A stretch of DNA of 64,000 bases, from contig JAKFYH010000019.1 of the NCBI GenBank assembly GCA_021730945.1, forward strand, positions 1 through 64,000, given 5' to 3'. Each line of letters starts with the position of its first letter. The first letter of the stretch is position 1. Below are positions 32,749-40,409 of the stretch, piece after piece. The translations under genes and the position numbers were made by a program. This DNA is from Acidobacteriota bacterium. GTDB lineage: Bacteria > Acidobacteriota > Vicinamibacteria > Vicinamibacterales > UBA2999. The notes below the pieces were generated by a model. It was not told where the DNA came from, made no database searches, and saw only the letters and a list, made by a program, of their open reading frames with translations.

Positions 32749-34439
32749 TTCAGTTTCGCTTTCGCCCGTTTCGGACTTTCGCCTTTCGCTTTCGCCGGGT
32801 GTTCCCCTTTCGCCTCTGCCGCGCCGAGCAGCTCACGCGCGCTTTCAAGCGCCTTGACCCCGGCCGCGGTGCCGCCCATCATCCGCGCCACCTCGGTCAC
32901 CCGCTCCTCGCCCCTCATCCGCGTGACGGTGGTCACCGTGCGGCTGCCCTGCACCCGTTTCTCGATCAGGAAGTGGGTCTGGCCACACACCGCGATCTGG
33001 GGAAGATGGGTGATGCACAACACCTGAAAGCGCTGACCAAGTGCGGCCAGCTTGTCGCCAACCACACTGGCGACCCGCCCGCCGATGCCGGCATCCACCT
33101 CATCAAAAATCAGGGTCTTGCCGGCCATCCCGTCCCGGGCGCCCAGGGTCTTGAGCGCCAGCATGACGCGCGACAATTCGCCGCCCGAGACGATGCGGGC
33201 CAAGGGACGGAGTTCTTCACCGACGTTTGGCGACAGGAAGAATTCGCCGGTGTCGATGCCGGCGTCGGTCCAGCGGTCCTCGGACTCACCGCACGACAGC
33301 CGCACCTCAAAGCGCGTCTTGGCCATGGCCAGGTCGGCCAATTCAGCCTCGATGCTGGCGGCAAAACGGGTGGCCGCCCGGCGGCGTTCGGCCGACAATG
33401 CCGCCGCCTCAGCCAGGAACCGGCGGCCCGCGTCGGTCAGTTGCTGTTCGATCTCGGCCAGGGTGGATTGCCCGCCCGTCAGCGCCTGATGCTCGGCCAA
33501 GAGCCGGTCGCGAACGGCGATGGCCGCTTCCAGGGTGCCGCCGTGCTTGCGCTTCAGGCGTTCGATTACGGCCAGCCGGTCTTCCACCGCCTGCAGCCGC
33601 GCCGGCGAGGCGTCGATGCCGTCGCCAAAGTCGCGCAGCGTGAACGCGAGGTCTTCGAGCTGGGCCTTGATGGCGTCGCGGGCATCGAGATAGGGGGCAA
33701 ACCGCGGGTCGATCGCGGCCAACTCCCCCACCCGCTTCCAGACCCGGCCGAGCGCGACAAGCGCGGCCGTCTCGGTGTCGTACAGCTCCGCGTAGCCCTC
33801 GTTGCACAAGCGGTGAATGGTATCGGCACTGCGCAGCAACTGCCGGTCGCCAGCGAGGGACTCGTCCTCGCCAGGCTGAAGATTGGCGCGCTGCAACTCG
33901 CCCAATTGAAACTCGACCAGTTCGAGCCGCGCGGCCCGCTCGCGGTCGTCCATCCGCAGGCGGTCGAGCTGCTCGCGCAGGCCCCTCACCAAGGCGAATG
34001 CCGCGGCCACGCGACCGCGGGCCTCATCGAGACCGGCAAAGGTGTCGAGCAGGGCAAGGTGCTGGGTTGGATCCAGGAGCTGTTGGTGCTCGTGCTGGCC
34101 GTGCAACTCCACCAGCCGGTTCGAGAGGTCCTTGAGCGCGGCGGCGGTCGCCAGGGCGCCATTGATGAAGGCGCGGCTGCGGCCCTGGGAGGTGATCTCA
34201 CGGCGCACGATCAGCTCATCGCCGTCGGCCGTTTCGAACAGGGCCTCGACGCTGGCCACATCCTCGCCGGTGCGAATGAGGTCCTGGGTGGCGCGCCCAC
34301 CGAGGAGCAGGCCGACGGCCTCGACCAGGATGGACTTGCCGGCGCCGGTTTCACCGGTCAAGACATTGAACGAGTGTTCAAAATCGACCGCGACAGACTC
34401 GATGACCGCGAGGTTGCGGATGGCGAGGTAGCGGATCAT
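32745..34439 (-). CDS. recN: DNA repair protein RecN
   Basis: The 564-aa SMC-like ATPase has Walker A GETGAGKS at 29-36 and a long coiled coil about 150-370. The C-terminal ABC signature is SGGELSRVMLALKTL and Walker B is TLIFDEVDAGIGGRVAS. It acts early in double-strand break repair. The ATG at 34439 gives the standard N-terminus MIRYLAIRNLAVIESVAVDF. A long frame upstream is not conserved. The last residues are Lys/Ala-rich (EAKGEHPAKAKGESPKRAKA) and low complexity, a non-standard tail. Confidence 0.95.
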   Translation of the reverse strand: MIRYLAIRNLAVIESVAVDFEHSFNVLTGETGAGKSILVEAVGLLLGGRATQDLIRTGEDVASVEALFETADGDELIVRREITSQGRSRAFINGALATAAALKDLSNRLVELHGQHEHQQLLDPTQHLALLDTFAGLDEARGRVAAAFALVRGLREQLDRLRMDDRERAARLELVEFQLGELQRANLQPGEDESLAGDRQLLRSADTIHRLCNEGYAELYDTETAALVALGRVWKRVGELAAIDPRFAPYLDARDAIKAQLEDLAFTLRDFGDGIDASPARLQAVEDRLAVIERLKRKHGGTLEAAIAVRDRLLAEHQALTGGQSTLAEIEQQLTDAGRRFLAEAAALSAERRRAATRFAASIEAELADLAMAKTRFEVRLSCGESEDRWTDAGIDTGEFFLSPNVGEELRPLARIVSGGELSRVMLALKTLGARDGMAGKTLIFDEVDAGIGGRVASVVGDKLAALGQRFQVLCITHLPQIAVCGQTHFLIEKRVQGSRTVTTVTRMRGEERVTEVARMMGGTAAGVKALESARELLGAAEAKGEHPAKAKGESPKRAKAKLK

Positions 34440-34591
34440 GCGGGTGGCGTCTCGAGTTGCGGGAATCCCTGTGGCGAGCGGAACCTCCATCGTATCATGG
34501 GTTTGACAGAATTTCGCTGGGCGTGCTACGGTTGCACGGTACGGCGCTTCCCAGCGCGCATTTTCCCAATGGACCTGATTCGGAGGCTTTG

Positions 34592-35347
34592 TTGCCGACG
34601 CCTGGATCGATTGTCCTGGCTTTGCAACTCGAGGGTGGACCACCGCCCGTTCGAGCGGCGGCCGGGGACTTCGCCGACTTAATCTTCTCGGCCAGCCCCA
34701 TCGTGATGGTGGTGATGGCGACCCTGCTCATCTTCTCGGTGATCTCCTGGGGCATCGTGCTCTTCAAGCTGTGGGGATTCCGGGGCATCGAAAAGCAATC
34801 CGCAACCTTCCTCGAGGTCTTCCGCAAGAGCGCCAAGTTTTCGGAAGTGCAGGCGGTCTGCCCGTCGCTGGCGCTTAGTCCGCTGGTGGGCATGTTCCAG
34901 GCCGGCTACGCCGAATTGACTGCCCAGCTGCGACTTTCGCAGGCGGCGGCCAGTCCCGGCACGCCTGCGCCACGTCCAACCTTGAAGAGCATTACCGCGG
35001 TTGACCGCGCGCTGCTGCGCGCTTCGTCGATCGAAGTCAACAAGCTGGAGAAACGGGTGACGTTCCTGGCGACGACTGCGAGCATCACGCCGTTCATCGG
35101 CTTGTTCGGCACGGTGTGGGGAATCATGACGGCTTTCATGAACATTGGTTCGCAGGGCTCGACCGACCTCGCGGTCGTGAGCGGACCCATCGCCGAGGCG
35201 CTGATCGCCACCGCGCTCGGCCTGTTCGCCGCCATTCCGGCCGTCTATTTCTACAACCACTTCACGTCAAAGGTGAAGACCTACGCGTCGGAGATGGACG
35301 ATTTCGCGCTGGAGTTCCTGAACATCTCGGAAAGGAACTTTACCTAG
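34592..35347 (+). CDS. tolQ: TolQ/ExbB proton-channel protein
   Basis: The product is about 251 aa. It has three transmembrane helices, at about 33-53 (SPIVMVVMATLLIFSVISWG), 140-160 (FLATTASITPFIGLFGTVWG) and 185-205 (AEALIATALGLFAAIPAVYF). The GLFGTVWGIMTAF motif is characteristic of ExbB/TolQ. With TolR it forms the proton-driven motor of Tol-Pal. No ATG fits; I choose TTG at 34592 because GGAGG lies 5 nt upstream. It diverges from recN and heads the tol operon. Confidence 0.92.
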   Translation: MPTPGSIVLALQLEGGPPPVRAAAGDFADLIFSASPIVMVVMATLLIFSVISWGIVLFKLWGFRGIEKQSATFLEVFRKSAKFSEVQAVCPSLALSPLVGMFQAGYAELTAQLRLSQAAASPGTPAPRPTLKSITAVDRALLRASSIEVNKLEKRVTFLATTASITPFIGLFGTVWGIMTAFMNIGSQGSTDLAVVSGPIAEALIATALGLFAAIPAVYFYNHFTSKVKTYASEMDDFALEFLNISERNFT

Positions 35348-35805
35348 TGCCGAAGGTCTCGGCCCCGCCCGACGCCAACACGGGCCGCCGCCGCGGCCGC
35401 CGGGTGACGACCTCGCTGGCGGAGATCAACGTCGTCCCGCTGGTGGACGTGATGCTGGTCTTGCTGATCATCTTCATGGTGGCGGCGCCGATGATGCAGA
35501 AAGGCATCGAGGTCAAGCTGCCGGTCTCGCGCCGGGCCGACAAGCTGACGTCGGTGCGCCCGTATGTCAGTGTGCCGATGTCCTATCGCACCGACCAGCG
35601 GGTGTGGATCGACGACGAACCGGTCCGTGCCGACGTGCTCGCCGAACGCATGCGGCAATTGATGGAGTCGCGGACCGACAAAGACGTCTTCCTGCGCGGC
35701 GATGCCGGCGTGACGCTGCAGGAGCTCTACGAAGTGATCGATCATCTCAAGGCCGGCGGGGTGCAGAACGTCGGCGTCACCGCCCAGCCGCGGGCCGGGC
35801 AGTAA
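35347..35805 (+). CDS. tolR: TolR/ExbD-family protein
   Basis: The 152-aa product has the family transmembrane segment EINVVPLVDVMLVLLIIFMV including the essential Asp (in LVDVML), then a periplasmic domain with DVFLRGDAGVTLQELYEVID. It completes the proton channel with TolQ. The GTG start overlaps the TolQ stop by one base (TAGTG). A basic N-terminal extension (NTGRRRGRRVTTS) precedes the helix. Confidence 0.93.
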   Translation: MPKVSAPPDANTGRRRGRRVTTSLAEINVVPLVDVMLVLLIIFMVAAPMMQKGIEVKLPVSRRADKLTSVRPYVSVPMSYRTDQRVWIDDEPVRADVLAERMRQLMESRTDKDVFLRGDAGVTLQELYEVIDHLKAGGVQNVGVTAQPRAGQ

Positions 35806-35809
35806 CCAC

Positions 35810-36583
35810 ATGGACGCCGTCTCCCAGGTCTTGATGACGCGCACGGCCACCTCGGATGGACTGACTTCGATGGTCGGCTGGTCGGCGGTGGTGCACATCG
35901 GGCTGGTCGCCGCCGTGGCGTTGGTGCCGGGCGCGTGGTTCGGCGCCATCAACCGCGAGCCGGAAGTGATCATGCAGATCAGCCTGGGCGGGCCGGTCGG
36001 CCCGGTTGACGGCGGCCTCGCCACGCTCGGCGGGCGCACGGTGCAGCAGGTGGTGGAGACCAAGAAGGCGGTCGAACCAGTGCGGCCGCCGGCGGCCGAG
36101 ACCCCGGCGATGATCGAGCCGACCAAGGCCCCGCCCCGCAAGAACCCGCTGGTCCCCACCAAGACCAACGCCAAGGACCCGCGTGGGGTCACGCCGACCA
36201 AGGGCGCCACGATCGAGAAAGGCACTGCGATCGCCGAGACCGGCGCGAAGGGCCAGGGGTTCGGCCTGTCGTCTGGCGCCGGCGGCAAGGGCGGATATGT
36301 CGACGTGGTCGACTTCTGCTGTCCCGGCTACCTGGCGACGATGAAGGATCAGATCACCCTGAACTGGAGCTCGAAGCAAGGCACGGTGGCCGAGACCAAG
36401 ATGCGTTTCGTTATCCAGCGCGACGGCCGGATCGTCGAGGTGTCGGTCGAGCAGTCAAGCGGACGAGCGGACCTGGACTATCTGGCCTCGCGGGCGCTGC
36501 AGTTGGCCAAGCTGCCGCCGCTGCCGGCGGAGTTCAGCGGCCCGGCACTCCCCGTCCATCTGTGGTTCGAGTATGTGCGGTAA
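35810..36583 (+). CDS. TolA/TonB-like energy transducer with TonB C-terminal domain
   Basis: The 257-aa product has one N-terminal transmembrane helix (SMVGWSAVVHIGLVAAVALV), a Pro/Lys/Thr-rich linker (about 90-150) and a C-terminal TonB/TolA-type domain (LNWSSKQGTVAETKMRFVIQ, then GRADLDYLASRALQLAKLPP). It sits where tolA normally is. It is shorter than proteobacterial TolA and lacks the long Ala-rich helix; the linker looks more like TonB's. A DFCCPGYL cysteine pair before the domain is unusual. Confidence 0.82.
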   Translation: MDAVSQVLMTRTATSDGLTSMVGWSAVVHIGLVAAVALVPGAWFGAINREPEVIMQISLGGPVGPVDGGLATLGGRTVQQVVETKKAVEPVRPPAAETPAMIEPTKAPPRKNPLVPTKTNAKDPRGVTPTKGATIEKGTAIAETGAKGQGFGLSSGAGGKGGYVDVVDFCCPGYLATMKDQITLNWSSKQGTVAETKMRFVIQRDGRIVEVSVEQSSGRADLDYLASRALQLAKLPPLPAEFSGPALPVHLWFEYVR

Positions 36584-36592
36584 CCCGAGAAC

Positions 36593-37969
36593 GTGAGCAT
36601 GACCAACTTCTTGAGAATCAAACTCTCCGGCGCGGTGCTGCTGGCGGCCTCCGCGGTTCTGACCGCTCAGCAGCCGGCGCCGCCGGCGACTTCGCAGCAG
36701 CCCACCAGCGTCGAGTTGCGTCTGACCGGCGAATCGGGCACGCCGCCGCGCCTGGCGGTTCCCGACCTGCTGGCGCTGTCGTCCGATCGGGAAACCCAGG
36801 AGGCGGCGCGGGCCATCAGCCAGGTACTGTGGGACGACCTGAACTTCGAGCGCGAGTTCGCGTTGATTCCGCGCGACACCTACAAGTCGATTCCGGCGGC
36901 CGCGTCGATTGAAGCCGTGCCGTTTGATCGCTGGCGGGAGCTCGGTGCCGACGGAGTGATTATCGGGACCGTGCAGAAGACCGACGCCGGTATCCGCATC
37001 GAGATGCGTCTCTACAACGTGCGCGCGCGCCAGTCGGCGTTCGGACGCGAATACACCGGGTCGGCCGCCAATCCCCGGATTTACGCGCACACGATGGCCG
37101 ATGAATTGCACGATTCGCAGCGCCAGATGCGCGGCGTGGCGCGGACCAAGCTGACTTTTATCTCGGACCGCAACAAAGAGGCCGTGCTGGCCACGGTCGA
37201 GAAGCGAGACGTCAAGGAAGTGTTCATCGCCGATTACGACGGCGCCAACCAGCGGCGGGTCACGATCAACCGGACCATGAACCTGACCCCCAGTTGGTCG
37301 CCCGATGGCCGCTCGATCGCCTACACCTCGTACCGCACCGGGGTGCAGGACATCCTGATCTCAAATATTTTTGCCGGCACGATGGAGTCGCCGACCAAGG
37401 GTGTCGGCCAGAACTGGCTGCCGGTGTTTTCGCCCGACGGAACGCGAATTGCGTTTGTCTCGACCCGCGATGGCAATTCGGAACTCTATGTCATGAATCG
37501 CGATGGCTCGAACATCATGCGGCTCACCAACAACCCGGCGATCGACTCGACGCCGACCTGGTCGCCGACCGGCACCCAGATTGCCTTCACCTCCGATCGC
37601 CGAGGGCTGAACCAGCCGCAGATATTCGTGGTCAATGCCGACGGCACCGGCTTGCGGCAGATCTCGTTCGAGTCGTATGCCGATCGCCCCACCTGGTCGC
37701 CGGCGCCGTACAACGAGATTGCCTTCGCCGCCCGCACCGGGCCCGGCTTCGACATCAAGATTCTCGGCATCGCCTCGGGCGAGACGCGGCAGATTACCTT
37801 TGGCGAAGGCAGCAACGAAAGCCCGGCCTGGTCGCCCAATGGCCGCCACCTGGCGTTTATGTCGACGCGGGCCGGCCGCAGCCAGGTGTTCACGGTCGAC
37901 CGCGATGGCCGCAACTTGCGGCAGGTGACACGGGATGGTAACAACACGATGCCACACTGGTCGCAGTGA
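36593..37969 (+). CDS. tolB: Tol-Pal system protein TolB
   Basis: The product is about 458 aa: a signal peptide (KLSGAVLLAASAVLTA), an N-terminal D1 domain (about 35-190, with LWDDLNFEREFALIPRDTY), and a six-bladed beta-propeller of WSPDG/TPTWSPTGTQIAFTS repeats. It is the periplasmic partner of Pal and TolA. GTG 36593 or ATG 36599 may start translation; GTG follows CGAGA. The propeller is followed by a 14-mer tandem repeat before pal. Confidence 0.93.
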   Translation: MSMTNFLRIKLSGAVLLAASAVLTAQQPAPPATSQQPTSVELRLTGESGTPPRLAVPDLLALSSDRETQEAARAISQVLWDDLNFEREFALIPRDTYKSIPAAASIEAVPFDRWRELGADGVIIGTVQKTDAGIRIEMRLYNVRARQSAFGREYTGSAANPRIYAHTMADELHDSQRQMRGVARTKLTFISDRNKEAVLATVEKRDVKEVFIADYDGANQRRVTINRTMNLTPSWSPDGRSIAYTSYRTGVQDILISNIFAGTMESPTKGVGQNWLPVFSPDGTRIAFVSTRDGNSELYVMNRDGSNIMRLTNNPAIDSTPTWSPTGTQIAFTSDRRGLNQPQIFVVNADGTGLRQISFESYADRPTWSPAPYNEIAFAARTGPGFDIKILGIASGETRQITFGEGSNESPAWSPNGRHLAFMSTRAGRSQVFTVDRDGRNLRQVTRDGNNTMPHWSQ

Positions 37970-37975
37970 GACGAC

Positions 37976-38058
37976 GGTTCAAGCACGGTGGTTCAAGCAC
38001 GGTGGTTCAAGCACGATGGTTCGAGCACGATGGTTCGAGCGTGGCGGTGCGATCACGA
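37976..38058. repeat. 14-bp tandem repeat filling the tolB-pal gap
   Basis: The unit GGTTCAAGCACGGT occurs five to six times in direct contact; later copies drift to GGTTCGAGCACGAT and then decay. It begins 6 nt after the tolB stop and ends 8 nt before the pal start, filling the gap completely. There are no spacers, so it is not CRISPR-like. Confidence 0.93.
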
Positions 38059-38066
38059 GGGTTCTT

Positions 38067-38645
38067 ATGACACGAAAAACGACTGTGTTGATGATTCTGG
38101 CGGTGCTGGTGACGGTCGTGGTGGGGGCGTGTTCGAAGAAGACCCCGCCCGTGGCTCGGCCCATGCCGCCGCCGGCCGCCACCGCGGTCGAGACGCCGCC
38201 GCCGGCGCCTCCCCCGCCACCCATGCCGGTCTCCGAGCCGGTACCGGTGCCGCCCATGCCGGTCGAGGACACGATCGGCTCGCGGTCGCTGGACGACCTG
38301 AACCGCGACTCGCCACTGCAGCCGCTGTTCTTTGAGCTCGACAGCTCGGAGGTCAGCAGCGAGGGCCAGGTAGTGCTGCAGGCCAATGCCGCCGTGTTGC
38401 GAAAGTACCCGGCCTGGCAGGTCACCATCGAAGGGCACTGCGACGAGCGTGGCACGGCCGAGTACAACCTGGCCCTGGGCGAGCGCCGGGCGCTGGCCGC
38501 CCGCACCTACCTGGTCTCGCTGGGGATCCCGGCCGACAAGGTCAAGACGGTCAGCTACGGCAAGGAATTCCCGTTCGATCCGGGTCAGAATGACGCGGCA
38601 TGGGCGAGGAACCGGCGGGCGCATTTTGTGATTACGGCAAAGTAA
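38067..38645 (+). CDS. pal: peptidoglycan-associated lipoprotein Pal
   Basis: The 192-aa product has a lipoprotein signal (VTVVVGAC, Cys22), a Pro-rich linker (about 30-70), and the OmpA-like peptidoglycan-binding domain: VTIEGHCDERGTAEYNLALG with the conserved TIEGHCDERG motif and GERRALAARTYLVSLGIPAD. It tethers the outer membrane to the wall and closes the Tol-Pal complex. The start ATG has GAGGG 6 nt upstream. Confidence 0.95.
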   Translation: MTRKTTVLMILAVLVTVVVGACSKKTPPVARPMPPPAATAVETPPPAPPPPPMPVSEPVPVPPMPVEDTIGSRSLDDLNRDSPLQPLFFELDSSEVSSEGQVVLQANAAVLRKYPAWQVTIEGHCDERGTAEYNLALGERRALAARTYLVSLGIPADKVKTVSYGKEFPFDPGQNDAAWARNRRAHFVITAK

Positions 38646-38646
38646 G

Positions 38647-39543
38647 ATGGGTCGTATGACTCGACGACCGTCCTCACGCGCGCGGCTTTGTGGTGTGCTT
38701 GCCGCGATCCTGCCGCTGGTGCTGCTGGCGGCCGGTCCGGCCGCTGCCCAGTCTCGGCGGGAGATGCAGATGATGGCGGACATCCGCATGCTGCAGGAAC
38801 AGACGCAGCAACTGCAACAGCAACTGCAGGCGGCGCTCGATGGCCTGGCGGCGCAGCTCAAGGCGATTTCATCCCGGGTGGACGAACAGGCCGCCGCCAC
38901 GCGGCGATCGTTTGCCGATCAGAAGCTGGCGGTCGATCAGTTCGGCACCGACTTGCGGGTCGTCCGCGAGCGCATCGACGAAAGCAACGTGCGGATCACG
39001 AGCCTGTCGCAGGAGGTCGAGGCGCTGCGGCTGGCCATGTCAGACCTGCGGACCGCGGCGCTGGTCCCGGTCGACCCCAATGCCCCTCCCAGTGACGTGC
39101 AGGCGCCGCTCACGCCGGCGCCGCCGATCACGATGGCGCCCGGCATGTCGCCGCAGCGGCTCTTCAACACCGCCCTCGCCGATTTCACGGCCGGACAATG
39201 GACGCTGTGCATCGAGGGGTTCAATACCTACCTGAAGAGTTTCTCGCGCACCGATGCGGCGGACGATGCGCAGTGGTACATCGGCGATTGCTACTATTCC
39301 GACGGCAAGTTCGCCGAGGCGATCGACGCCTACAATCGCGTCATCGTCAGCTATCCCAAGGGCGATCGCGTCCCCGATGCCTACTACAAGCTGGGCCTGG
39401 CGCTGACCAGCCAGAAGCAGGCCGATCGCGCGCGCGAGGCCTGGGAGACCCTGGTCAGGGAGTTCCCCGACAGCGACATGGCGCGGCTGGCCAAGCAGCG
39501 GCTCGACAGCATGCCACCCGCCACCAAACCGCCCGGCCGCTAG
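38647..39543 (+). CDS. Tol-Pal coordination protein CpoB/YbgF-like
   Basis: The 298-aa product has a signal peptide (VLAAILPLVLLAAGPAAA), an N-terminal coiled coil rich in Gln (EMQMMADIRMLQEQTQQLQQ) and a C-terminal TPR domain (about 165-290: NTALADFTAGQWTLCIEGFN, VPDAYYKLGLALTSQKQADR). YbgF/CpoB couples peptidoglycan synthesis with Tol-driven constriction. It starts one base after the pal stop region and ends the operon before ssb. Confidence 0.9.
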   Translation: MGRMTRRPSSRARLCGVLAAILPLVLLAAGPAAAQSRREMQMMADIRMLQEQTQQLQQQLQAALDGLAAQLKAISSRVDEQAAATRRSFADQKLAVDQFGTDLRVVRERIDESNVRITSLSQEVEALRLAMSDLRTAALVPVDPNAPPSDVQAPLTPAPPITMAPGMSPQRLFNTALADFTAGQWTLCIEGFNTYLKSFSRTDAADDAQWYIGDCYYSDGKFAEAIDAYNRVIVSYPKGDRVPDAYYKLGLALTSQKQADRAREAWETLVREFPDSDMARLAKQRLDSMPPATKPPGR

Positions 39544-39614
39544 TCGGCGGACCGGGGCGTTCACCACAACTTCAGCGATCGAAGAGCGATAGCACGGTAG
39601 AAAGGCGACCTGAC

Positions 39615-40052
39615 ATGGGCAGTGTGAATAAAGTGATCCTGGTGGGCAATCTCGGCAAGGATGCCGAAGTGCGTGTGACCCCAGGCGGACAGTCGGTGGC
39701 CAGCTTCAGCATTGCCACCACCGAGAACTGGACGTCGAAGGAAGGCGAGAAGAAGGAACAGACCGAGTGGCACCGCATTGTGCTGTGGGGCAAGACCGCC
39801 GACTCGCTGCAGCCGTACCTCGTCAAGGGCAAGCAGATCTATCTCGAAGGCCGCCTGCAGACCCGGCAGTGGGAAAAAGAAGGCCAGAAGCACTACACCA
39901 CCGAAGTGAAAGCGGACAAGATCGTCCTGCTCGGCGGCGGCGGTGGCGGCGGCCGCGGCGGTGATCGCCAGGTCGAGCGCGGTGGCGACAGTGGCTACCA
40001 GGACCCGATGCGCGATCCCGCTCCGGTCACCGACGACGACATTCCCTTCTAG
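39615..40052 (+). CDS. ssb: single-stranded DNA-binding protein
   Basis: The 145-aa protein has an N-terminal OB-fold (SVNKVILVGNLGKDAEVRVT, and EWHRIVLWGKTADSLQPYLV), a Gly-rich tail (GGGGGGGRGG) and the acidic tip DDDIPF that binds partner proteins. It stabilises single-stranded DNA in replication and repair. ATG 39615 gives the usual start. A 71-nt gap separates it from cpoB. The convergent cupin stop lies directly against this stop. Confidence 0.96.
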   Translation: MGSVNKVILVGNLGKDAEVRVTPGGQSVASFSIATTENWTSKEGEKKEQTEWHRIVLWGKTADSLQPYLVKGKQIYLEGRLQTRQWEKEGQKHYTTEVKADKIVLLGGGGGGGRGGDRQVERGGDSGYQDPMRDPAPVTDDDIPF

Positions 40053-40409
40053 CTACGTCCCTTTTCGGCCATATCGATCCTCGAGCCGGACGACATCGTC
40101 CGTCTCGGGGGTCGAGACTTCCAGCACATCCGAATCCTCGATCGCGGTCATGCGATGCACGGTCGGCGGCGTCACGTGCACGGCCTCGCCCGGCCCCATT
40201 TCGGTCGCGACCAGCTTGCCGTCCACCTCCCGCTCGAACAGGATCTTGCCCGACCACACGAAGATCGTCTCGTCCTTCGTGTTGTGGTACTGCAGGCTGA
40301 GCGCATGGCCCTTGTTGATGTGGATCTGCTTGCCGACATAGCGGTCGGTGCGCGCCCACCACAATTCGTATCCCCACGGCTTTTCGACGCGATGCAACGG
40401 TTGACTCAC
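40053..40409 (-). CDS. cupin protein, type II phosphomannose-isomerase-like
   Basis: The 118-aa protein is one cupin barrel: RVEKPWGYELWWARTDRYVG, KGHALSLQYHNTKDETIFVW with metal-ligand histidines, and PGEAVHVTPPTVHRMTA. This is the C-terminal isomerase-like fold of type II mannose-6-phosphate isomerase/GDP-mannose pyrophosphorylase. Its GTG overlaps the EI stop as GTGA, so it is the last gene of the PTS operon. A sugar-phosphate isomerase role is possible; a single-domain cupin may also be regulatory. Confidence 0.83.
   Translation of the reverse strand: MSQPLHRVEKPWGYELWWARTDRYVGKQIHINKGHALSLQYHNTKDETIFVWSGKILFEREVDGKLVATEMGPGEAVHVTPPTVHRMTAIEDSDVLEVSTPETDDVVRLEDRYGRKGT

Noticed and set aside
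32799-34682. Long open frame antisense to recN, about 630 codons
   Set aside because: High GC gives long antisense frames; the recN reading on the other strand has clear Walker motifs and the antisense product has Gly/Arg/His/Asp-rich composition without domains.
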